A DNA stretch of 30,457 nt from a virus: IMG/VR virus record IMGVR_UViG_3300021197_001474, positions 1 through 30,457 of that record. The stretch is one strand, 5' to 3'. The notes beneath the pieces are model-generated. The model did not search any database and was not told where the DNA came from. It was given only the letters and a program-made list of their open reading frames with translations. Shown one piece after another: positions 1-6,900 of this stretch (positions within the stretch are counted from its first letter, which is position 1; the number at the start of each line of letters is the position of its first letter). The translations under genes were made by a program, and so were the position numbers.

Positions 1-268
1 CAAATTCTGTTCCTCGAAAGCGGTCCTCCGCTGATTGGGCTAGTGCCAACTGCGTGGTCTGCAACACAGCTTGGTTGCCTGCGATTGCTCGTTGGTTGGT
101 AAGGATCATCTCCCGTAGTTCGCGCTCAGCCTCAACCCGATTGCCAATCTGTTCGTGGTGTGTGTTCATGACGAACACCGTCCCAGCAATAATGGACACT
201 ATGATAGCAGGCAGTCTGACCGCCTGAACAGCGAAGGTGGTGGTTTCAGTTACTTGGCGTGTTGTCAT
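1..268 (-). CDS. Membrane-anchored coiled-coil protein, possible inner-membrane spanin (incomplete, runs off left edge)
   Basis: I translated this by hand from the ATG at 268-266; its 3' end lies beyond base 1. The first ~20 residues are polar. They are followed by one hydrophobic segment (about residues 20-35, LPAIIVSIIAGTVFVM) and then a long charged, Gln/Glu-rich stretch with heptad-like spacing that looks like a coiled coil. One N-terminal membrane anchor plus a coiled coil is the architecture of Rz-type inner-membrane spanins. The start overlaps the stop of the upstream holin candidate as ATGA, so the two are translationally coupled. The spanin role is inferred from architecture and context; a generic tail or lysis membrane protein is the alternative. 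Confidence 0.55.
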   Translation of the reverse strand, partial: MTTRQVTETTTFAVQAVRLPAIIVSIIAGTVFVMNTHHEQIGNRVEAERELREMILTNQRAIAGNQAVLQTTQLALAQSAEDRFRGTEF

Positions 269-693
269 TTTACTGCACCTGCGCCGAAATAGAATCCGGC
301 GATCATTGCTGCTAGTTGACGTTGGAATGGGAGAATTGTAAAGCCCTCTGCTTCGATGAACTTGAGCTTCTCCGGCCCAGTCATGAACCAAAGCCAACCC
401 GACTCACTTTCGGGGTAGGCGTAGATGATCGGCGTGTCCTTGCTGAACAGCATTAGCAGCACAGGGGCAACAAACAGATAGCCGATTACGGTCAGCGCAA
501 TGATCCGCCGGGTCCATGCCCCCATCCTGTCTACCCGCTTCGCGGCTCGGTCGGCTGACTCGTCGGCTAGCGTCTGACGCTGCGTCATGTGCTCAATCTC
601 CATCCGCCGCATCTCCATCTTCTTGGCGACGATCTTGAGGATGCCGCCGACTACGGTGCCGAGGAGCAGGTTAAGGATGTCGGGAGTAAACAT
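265..693 (-). CDS. Holin candidate, three-membrane-segment type (142 aa)
   Basis: The 142-residue protein has an amphipathic or hydrophobic N-terminal helix (about residues 6-22). A charged region rich in Lys, Arg and Glu follows, then a clear transmembrane segment (about 64-84). A hydrophobic Gly/Ala-rich C-terminus (about 127-140) ends in a basic residue. This order resembles GTA/phage 3TM-type holins, which make holes in the inner membrane for lysis. A strong ribosome binding site (GGAGGAGAG) lies just upstream of the ATG at 693. The neighbours are a lipoprotein upstream and a membrane-anchored coiled-coil gene downstream, giving a lysis-cassette look. No endolysin is visible here, so the lysis assignment is contextual. 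Confidence 0.55.
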   Translation of the reverse strand: MFTPDILNLLLGTVVGGILKIVAKKMEMRRMEIEHMTQRQTLADESADRAAKRVDRMGAWTRRIIALTVIGYLFVAPVLLMLFSKDTPIIYAYPESESGWLWFMTGPEKLKFIEAEGFTILPFQRQLAAMIAGFYFGAGAVK

Positions 694-892
694 GGTCTTC
701 TCTCCTCCAGATCAATTCAGCCTGTGCCGGCTCATAGACCATGGGTGGTTTGATTGGTGCAGGACGGACGGGGCTAAGCTCTCGGATATGCTGTGCTTCG
801 GGTAGCGGAGTGGTCCGGCAGCCTGATAGCAAGATCACTGATCCAATCGCTGCCCAGAGTAGCGTCCGATGAAGTTTGATCGTGTTAGCCAA
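671..892 (-). CDS. Small proline-rich lipoprotein, possible outer-membrane spanin (Rz1-like)
   Basis: The frame encodes a short signal peptide ending in a lipobox (LLSGC) and then a proline-rich mature region with PLPE, RPAPIKPP and similar runs. A lipidated, proline-rich small protein is typical of Rz1-type outer-membrane spanins. The start is uncertain because there is no ATG in frame. A TTG at 892 gives a 24-residue signal peptide before the Cys, which fits best; a GTG at 943 would add 17 residues. It overlaps the 3' end of the preceding lipoprotein gene and the 5' end of the holin candidate, as compact lysis genes often do. The function is inferred. Confidence 0.5.
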   Translation of the reverse strand: MANTIKLHRTLLWAAIGSVILLSGCRTTPLPEAQHIRELSPVRPAPIKPPMVYEPAQAELIWRREDHVYSRHP

Positions 893-1116
893 AAGTCGTC
901 CATGCGTTTGTTGGTTTCTGGATTTGCCCCATTTACCTTCCACTCGTCACCATACTGCTTCGCACACCCACTGAACAGCAGGATAGCAAAGATTAGCGTG
1001 ACCATCAGCAGCACCCAGAACATTTTGCGGTCATACTTCCACAGTAGGGGCGGGATTGACAGGGTGAGCTGTAGGATGTCGCGGAGCTTATCCTTGATGA
1101 TTCGTTTTTCAGACAT
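835..1116 (-). CDS. Small lipoprotein or membrane protein (93 aa)
   Basis: The sequence starts with ~30 mostly charged residues, then a strong hydrophobic segment (about residues 32-51) ending in the lipobox-like LLFSGC. About 40 polar residues follow. It could be a lipoprotein with an unusually long n-region, or a membrane protein with its C-terminus in the periplasm. I do not recognise the family. It lies directly upstream of and overlaps a second lipobox protein, so two candidate lipoproteins are stacked. No Shine-Dalgarno sequence is visible before the ATG at 1116. A lysis role (spanin or accessory) is only inferred from its neighbours. Confidence 0.5.
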   Translation of the reverse strand: MSEKRIIKDKLRDILQLTLSIPPLLWKYDRKMFWVLLMVTLIFAILLFSGCAKQYGDEWKVNGANPETNKRMDDFWLTRSNFIGRYSGQRLDQ

Positions 1117-1189
1117 AGCGGTTACATACCCATGGCGAACAGATTAATCGCTTGCACTCGTTCATGTGTCATTCAGCAACGGACTTTAT

Positions 1190-1351
1190 TTAAGTGACGT
1201 CGCCGTTTTCTTTGTTCGGTTCAGTCGGCGAATCGTGCCCAGAATCGCTTAAGCGTTTAATGGCCTGATCGAGTAGCTGGTGGTCACTGCCAGAACCAAC
1301 AAACTTTTGCTGAACCTGCTGGAGAATTTGGATGGCTTGTTCTTTGGTCAT
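1190..1351 (-). CDS. Small hypothetical protein (53 aa)
   Basis: The protein opens MTKEQAIQILQQVQQKF, an amphipathic helix, followed by a second short helix (LLDQAIKRL) and a hydrophilic, disordered-looking tail. The start at 1351 lies 19 nt after the stop of the S74 fibre gene. A longer frame reading back into that gene is possible but would be its shadow. Short two-helix proteins of this kind are often found near the tail and lysis genes of marine podoviruses, with no known function. I cannot assign one. Confidence 0.5.
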   Translation of the reverse strand: MTKEQAIQILQQVQQKFVGSGSDHQLLDQAIKRLSDSGHDSPTEPNKENGDVT

Positions 1352-1370
1352 ATCAATCTGAGTTTGCGGA

Positions 1371-2549
1371 TTAGTTATTTTCCAGAGCCTCAAGACGGGC
1401 CGTGAGTTCCTGCACCGCACCAACGAGAAGTGGGACCAGCTTGGATTGGTCAATGCCTTGGTAATCTGGCACCGTCCTAGTGCCCATGACAGCAGCAGTG
1501 ATTTCGCCGCCATCGTCACCTAGGACTGCGGGAGTGATTTCATATTGCTCGTCACGCATTGCATCTTTCGTGCCGGAGATGGCTTCTGGGACGACCTCCT
1601 GCACCTCATGAGCAATAAATCCATCCACTACAACCGAGTCATCCGAGATGAAGTTAAAGCGGCTGGGCTTCAGGTTGCCGATGCGTTGCAGCGCATCCGT
1701 CATTGGCACCACGTTCTCTTTCAAACGATAGTCCGAAGAGGTGTTGTATGCCGTGGTGGTCTGGTTGGTGGTAATCGAGCCGCAGGTCTGCGTGGCACTT
1801 ATAAAGATGGCTTGGGTCTGCACCCCAGCCCCCATCTTCCCGAAACGGACGTATTGGTTGACGTTATCCCACGCAAACCCACTGACTCCAACGGTGGGCA
1901 TTGTAGTTCCGCTGAGGATGACGTCGCCGCCGGAGGTGATGCGCATACGTTCCGCACCGGACGTGCTGTATCTGTGCGTCAAGGCATTCCAATGTGCATC
2001 AAGCCACGCACCAGCAGTGCGACTATACGATTGCGCCCACGATCCGTTCACCCCGTTGGTGTAAAGCTCCCACCCTGCGCCGGTCGAAGGAAATCCTTCC
2101 CCTTGGATAGCCGCGCCACCGCCTGCTACGACAAATTTAGCGGTTGGTGCCGTCAGGCCAATGCCGACGTTGCCGTTGCTGTGGATTCTAAGATTCTCGA
2201 CACCGTCTACCTCGAAAGCAAATGAGTTGCTCGTGGTGAATCGGAATGGATAAGTTGTGCTGTCCAATACAGGGGATTTGATCCGAAAGTCTCTAGTATT
2301 AGCCCCAATATCAGATTCAAATTTAGCTAAAATAACATCAGTGCCATCGTTGCGAACGTGAAGTTTTGAGTCGGGTGACGACGTCCCCACGCCGAGAGAA
2401 GTCAGCCCGCTAATGGCTCCCCCGGTGATTGCGACTGCATCGGCGTTTTGAGTAGATATCGTTCCGAGCTGAAGGCTAGTGCGCATCTCCTGCTCAGTCG
2501 TTGACTGCATCAAGGTATCTACCGGCGTGCTTACTGTTAGATTTTCCAT
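1371..2549 (-). CDS. Tail fibre with C-terminal S74 self-cleaving chaperone domain (392 aa)
   Basis: The C-terminal ~120 residues form a Peptidase_S74 intramolecular chaperone. The motif SDYRLKENV starts at Ser272, with Lys277 as the likely partner, followed by GFIAHEVQEVVPEA and a helical end (LVPLLVGAVQELTARLEALENN). In this family the domain trimerises, helps fold the upstream beta-rich fibre, then cuts itself off just before the Ser. The upstream part (about 45-270) holds LGVGTSSPDSKLHV and VGIGLTAPTAKFVV, typical beta-structured fibre repeats. The N-terminal 40 residues do not look like a T7-type tail-attachment domain, so it may attach through another protein. It lies between the 47-aa repeat protein and a small unknown gene. 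Confidence 0.88.
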   Translation of the reverse strand: MENLTVSTPVDTLMQSTTEQEMRTSLQLGTISTQNADAVAITGGAISGLTSLGVGTSSPDSKLHVRNDGTDVILAKFESDIGANTRDFRIKSPVLDSTTYPFRFTTSNSFAFEVDGVENLRIHSNGNVGIGLTAPTAKFVVAGGGAAIQGEGFPSTGAGWELYTNGVNGSWAQSYSRTAGAWLDAHWNALTHRYSTSGAERMRITSGGDVILSGTTMPTVGVSGFAWDNVNQYVRFGKMGAGVQTQAIFISATQTCGSITTNQTTTAYNTSSDYRLKENVVPMTDALQRIGNLKPSRFNFISDDSVVVDGFIAHEVQEVVPEAISGTKDAMRDEQYEITPAVLGDDGGEITAAVMGTRTVPDYQGIDQSKLVPLLVGAVQELTARLEALENN

Positions 2550-2564
2550 AATAGTTTTTCTGGT

Positions 2565-2708
2565 TTAAGGTCTCAGGTATCTACCAGTGCCTCCGGGCCG
2601 GAGATACACGGCAGTGCTTGCGGGACGCAGGTAGAGCACGGTGGCATCCCCAGATGCACTTCCCAGTGTCCCATGTGTGATTGCTACACCTATGCCTACC
2701 CTAATCAT
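2565..2708 (-). CDS. 47-aa protein with YLRP repeats
   Basis: I translated this by hand. It starts MIRVGIGVAITHG and ends with three near-repeats, LYLRPAST, VYLRPGGT and RYLRP. The ATG at 2708 lies one base after the stop of the head-spike-base-like gene, and the stop at 2565 lies 15 nt before the S74 fibre start. It therefore fills the gap between two structural genes exactly. The in-protein repetition and the tight spacing argue that it is real. I do not recognise a named family. A small structural or adaptor role at the spike or fibre is inferred from position only. Confidence 0.6.
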   Translation of the reverse strand: MIRVGIGVAITHGTLGSASGDATVLYLRPASTAVYLRPGGTGRYLRP

Positions 2709-2709
2709 T

Positions 2710-2964
2710 TCAGAAGCCGGCTAAGATGTTTGTCGCATCGGTGCCGGTCGCGAGGATCCGGGTCACTCTGACAGGGTGCCAAACGCCAGAGGCTAGGTTG
2801 ACCATCGTCTCGGTCTGACCTTTTGGCGTGACTACGGTTACGTCGCCAATGACTCCGACATAGATTGCCCGAGTAGCTTGTTTTTCCCCATTGGTTTCGA
2901 GGATGGCAGTGGTGTCGTGTGGCGTTACAGCGACCATGTCGCCGATGGGTGATTCACTTGTCAT
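2710..2964 (-). CDS. Head spike base-like protein, Rcc01079 type (84 aa)
   Basis: The motifs VAVTPHDTTA, TRAIYVGVIGDVTVVTP and HPVRVTRILATGTDATNILAGF match the pattern of the short spike base family known from the Rhodobacter gene transfer agent (Rcc01079) and many phages. In that particle the protein sits at capsid vertices and carries a head spike fibre. The length of 84 residues is normal for the family. The position between a tail fibre and the S74 fibre suggests an adaptor for a fibre, but whether it sits on the head or the tail here cannot be told. The leader resembles that of the decoration-like gene near 18389. Confidence 0.7.
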   Translation of the reverse strand: MTSESPIGDMVAVTPHDTTAILETNGEKQATRAIYVGVIGDVTVVTPKGQTETMVNLASGVWHPVRVTRILATGTDATNILAGF

Positions 2965-2989
2965 GGTATTCTTCAGGTTGAGTTAAAAG

Positions 2990-3904
2990 TTAAGCGTCCG
3001 ACGGGACACGTTGTGCAATCAGGTAGCCACTAGGGCCATCAGGGGACGCTCCCACGTCGAGGGTGAAGTCTTCACAAAAGACATGGAAATAGATCGTGCG
3101 GGTGGTCCCAGCTGCGACGTTCAGGTATCCCTGTGCAGTGAGGTTCGTGCGGACCTGTAGCTGCCAGCAGGAGGCGCCACCGCCGAAGGTCAGGTTGTCC
3201 TCCACGTTGCGGAGCTTGGCCCAGATCGTGTCGTTCCCGTTGGAGGTGCGAGCCGTGACCGAACCCATGACCAGCCACTTGCCCTCGGACAGGACCAGCT
3301 TGGGTGCGTCTGTGGAATCGAAGATCACCGATGCACTGTTACCGGTTCCCGCCTTGGTCACACTAAATGAGTCATCAACGTCCGACTGTGCGGTCAGGGA
3401 TCCGTCTACCGTGGAGGCATCCTTCATCACCATCGCGCCTGCACTATCGAAGCCGACGAACTTGTTCGCCCGGGTGGCAGCAAGCGGTAGCTCCATGGAC
3501 GAGGATCCGGCCTCGTAGGTGGGCAGTCTGATTGCTCGGCTGGCGATCTCTGCGACCTGCTGGATGAGGGTGACGACCTTGTCGAATGTCCGCTCAATGG
3601 TGGTGGATGGGAACTCTCCGTTGTTGGGGAGCGAGGTCTGTTGGTCGAGTGGTCCGTTGCGGATGATCGCCAGCTGCGACCCAATACCCAGTCCGTTCCC
3701 TGCTGTAGGGATAGTTGTGATACTGCCACCTGCGGAGTTGCCTGCACCCGCCACCGTGTAGTCAACGCCCTCCACCAGCACCACCCCTGCGGATGTGACC
3801 ACCTGCAGGTCTGAGGTCTGGACGAAGTAGAACGTCACGGGGACCTCCTGAGCTGCCGCTGTTAGGGTGACTGAAAGTCTGGTTGTTTCGGACGATAGAC
3901 TCAT
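2990..3904 (-). CDS. Tail fibre with T7-type N-terminal attachment domain (304 aa)
   Basis: Residues 1 to about 125 match the T7 gp17-like tail attachment domain. Its marks are a beta-rich VPVTFYFVQTSDLQVV, GVDYTVAGAGN, a LAIIRNGPLDQQTSLPNNGEFP loop, and a helix beginning TIERTFDKVVTLIQQV. A short linker follows, then a C-terminal beta-sandwich-like domain (about 185-304) containing LSEGKWLVMGSVTAR and SGYLIAQRV. That C-terminal pattern also appears in the tail spike at 26233-28833. At 304 residues it is short for a fibre and may act as an adaptor for other receptor-binding proteins. It follows the giant internal virion gene, as gp17 follows gp16 in T7. Confidence 0.82.
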   Translation of the reverse strand: MSLSSETTRLSVTLTAAAQEVPVTFYFVQTSDLQVVTSAGVVLVEGVDYTVAGAGNSAGGSITTIPTAGNGLGIGSQLAIIRNGPLDQQTSLPNNGEFPSTTIERTFDKVVTLIQQVAEIASRAIRLPTYEAGSSSMELPLAATRANKFVGFDSAGAMVMKDASTVDGSLTAQSDVDDSFSVTKAGTGNSASVIFDSTDAPKLVLSEGKWLVMGSVTARTSNGNDTIWAKLRNVEDNLTFGGGASCWQLQVRTNLTAQGYLNVAAGTTRTIYFHVFCEDFTLDVGASPDGPSGYLIAQRVPSDA

Positions 3905-3943
3905 GACGTATGGTTTTCTGGATACATTTTTATGCTATGGCGA

Positions 3944-6900
3944 TCATCTATTGCGAGAACCGATTCCCTCCCGCTCCTCTCGACGTTTCTCAATCTTGTC
4001 AGCACCACCACCAGCGTGCCAGTAAATAGGTGAACCAATTAACGGCAGCATTCGCCATGACTCAAACTTACCGGGCTCGATGTCTTCCCCCTTTGCCAAC
4101 TGTTCATAGGCTGCATACAGATCGATGGCCGGGTAGTTCATGAATGGTGCAGGCGGGGCCATTAGCAGTAGGCCAAACTCGATTGGGTTCTTCCGGTAGC
4201 GGAAGTTCCAGACGTGCCAACGGGAGATGCCCATCAGCTTGAAGAGGTTGTCCACCATGATGTCCTCCAGCTGTGGATCCCGGCCCATCAGCCAGTCCTT
4301 AATCCAGTCCACCGGGATATTGCCCAAGTAAAACACGCCCGCGAGGTGGAGCAGTCTACGGAAGCCGGACGCTTTCTGCTGAAGGTTGCCGTTCACGATG
4401 TCGTCCAGACCCTCCCGCCGGAATGACTCCAGCTGTTTCAGGGTAAAGGTCTTGAGCATATAGAACACCCGACCGTTGGGGTTTTCGAGGTAGCCCTGCG
4501 GATACTCGCTTAGTGAGATCGGCTGGTAGTCAGCGAGCACCGTGTAGACGGCGAACATCGTATCAGCGTTCTTGATACCTTGGGCGAAGTCTTCCAACAC
4601 GTCGGCTGCTCTCTCTGCACCAAACGATGTCTGGATTATCTGCATGGTCTTCTGGCTGACCTTGCCCGTCTTCGCTTCCTTGGCGATCTTCCTGAACTTC
4701 GCGTTCACGATTGTCTCCTTACCGATCATGTCCATGTAGCGGAGTCCGGTGACGGTGAACGTAGCGTCCAGCAGCTTGGCCGCCGTGGCAAGGTCCGTGT
4801 CAAGCTCTCTCGCCACATTCTCGATGCCCAGATCCTCCCGGCTGATGTCGGACTTCCTGACAGCTGCTTTGCTTGCAGCCACCATGGTGTTGAATGCTCC
4901 GTTCTCGTAGAGGCTGAACATCAGGTCACCGAACTGGGTGATCGCTGAAGTGACCTGCCCCATCGTGGTCATGTAGCCGAGACTCTTGAACGCTTGGATC
5001 TTTGAACTGGATGCTGCGTAGTTGAACCGGGCACTCAGCATGGAAATCACCTGCTCCTGTTGGGAGGCGCTGATCAATCCGTCTGCGATCAATCCATCCA
5101 CCAGCCCACCAATCGATGCGTCCAGTGCCATCATCTTGCTGGACTCAGGAGTGGCGCCGTCCTGCTCAACGACATACTTGCCGAAGAACCGGCGCTGCTC
5201 GATGGCTTTGTTGGTGGACGTGATGTAGCCAATCAGTGCCGTGGCCGAGTCTGCGTAGAACTGACTCGCGTCCACGCTGACCACGTCCGTGACACGTCCC
5301 TTGAAGTTGCCGGGTTTGGATGCTGACCGGTTCACCCGCTGGAGGGTCCGGTTTACTACCTCAAGGCGCTCCTCCCGGGTCAAGTCGCGTCCATCAGCAC
5401 GGGCCTTGGCGCTGGCCTCTGCGATGGCTCTGTCGATCTCTCCGTTGACCGTAGCGTCACCAGCATAGAACTGGCGCAGTCCTTCGTAGTCGATCACTCG
5501 GCGTGGGAAGTAGTCTTCGATCTGGCCGATGTCGTAGCCTGCTGCCTCACCACGCTTACGGGCATCCTCCAGCACATCGATGACGTCCGAGAATGCTTCA
5601 CGCAGGTTGTAGGCTTCCAGCACCGTGTTGCGGGTCTCCACGTCTCCGTTCTTCAGTGCAAGGTCGAGGGTCTGGGCATCCTCCTTGGACATCCGTTTGA
5701 AGCCCTCCATGAACGGGGTGACCTTTTCGAGGTCGTCCTTGATGGCTACACCGAGGTCGAACTCAAACCTGCGCAGGCGCTGAGCCAGCTCGCGGGAGAT
5801 CCGCTGTAGTCGGCCAGACACCGGCACCAGATACTGAGCAGCCATCGTGGCCTCTCCGGTCTTCTGGGCACGCTCTACCCGCTCAGGGATCGGGAGCTTG
5901 TTGATCTGCCTGTTCAGGAGATCGGCGCTGGCAGCAAGGCGCTTGGCAGTGATCCGCTCGTAGCGGGCCTTTAGCTTCTGCGCTTCGGTGATTGGCTGGC
6001 CGGACAGTTCGTAGACCGCACCCCTCTGCTCATCGAGCGAGAAGGTTACTGCTGATCCATCATCTCCTGTTGGGCTGCCGGGTCGTATTCGTGGTCGAAG
6101 ACGTTCTGCAGGGTCCAGTTCCGGCCCCGCTTCAGATGGTCCTTCTGGGACTCCTTCAGCCCTTCCATCACCTCCGGTTCCAGCACCAGTGTTTGCCCAT
6201 TCAGGGTCACCGATTCCGTCTTTGAAGATTTGCTCGCGGGCTTGCTTGGCATTCTTGGATGATGCCCAGATCGCTGCTATTTTGTCAACGAACGACTCTT
6301 GGCGCTTGGACGCATCTGGGAACAGGATCCGCACCGCCTCCCATGTGATGGATTGCATCTGCCGTGGCTGGATCTCAATCCCGTCCCTCTTCGAAACCTT
6401 TTTGGCTGCTGCTTTGACTGCCTCAAGGTGCATCCAGTAGGACCCGGTGTTGTTGCCGCCTGCACCCGGGAATCCTTTGAGCGTGCCGAAGTTCGCTGCT
6501 GTGTGCCACGCCGATCCGCCCATTGGGAATAAGAGGGTGGCGTTCACGTTGTGGGTGTCGGAGGTCACATCACCGTAGGGAGAGTTGGGGGCGATGATGT
6601 TATTGAAGAAGTTGCGGATTTTGTGCTTCATCCCCATCTGCTTTGAGATGTTGGCATGGCCACCATCAAACCCCATCGAGAGCGCCTTCTTAATGAAGGC
6701 AGTGCTCTGCCAGACCATCACGGTGTTTTCTCCAGCAACATCCCCCTGAGCCTTGTTCTTGCGTCGTTCTAAGCGGAATCCCTCAGGTGCAAGGACGTCG
6801 TAGCCGAGACCGTGCTTGTTTGTTGAAACGAGGCGAGTTGCCCATGCTGCCAAAGCCTCTTCACCGGACTCCCACAACTCCCGGATCGTCTTGCCTGATA

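Noticed and set aside
1122-1172. 16-codon frame MTHERVQAINLFAMGM before the 93-aa lipoprotein
   Set aside because: It is too short to support. It has no Shine-Dalgarno and no repeat or motif, though it does fill the gap between two genes.
1545-2225. Plus-strand frame (226 codons) opposite the S74 fibre
   Set aside because: The opposite strand carries recognisable S74 and fibre motifs. This frame shows no domain and no ribosome binding site.
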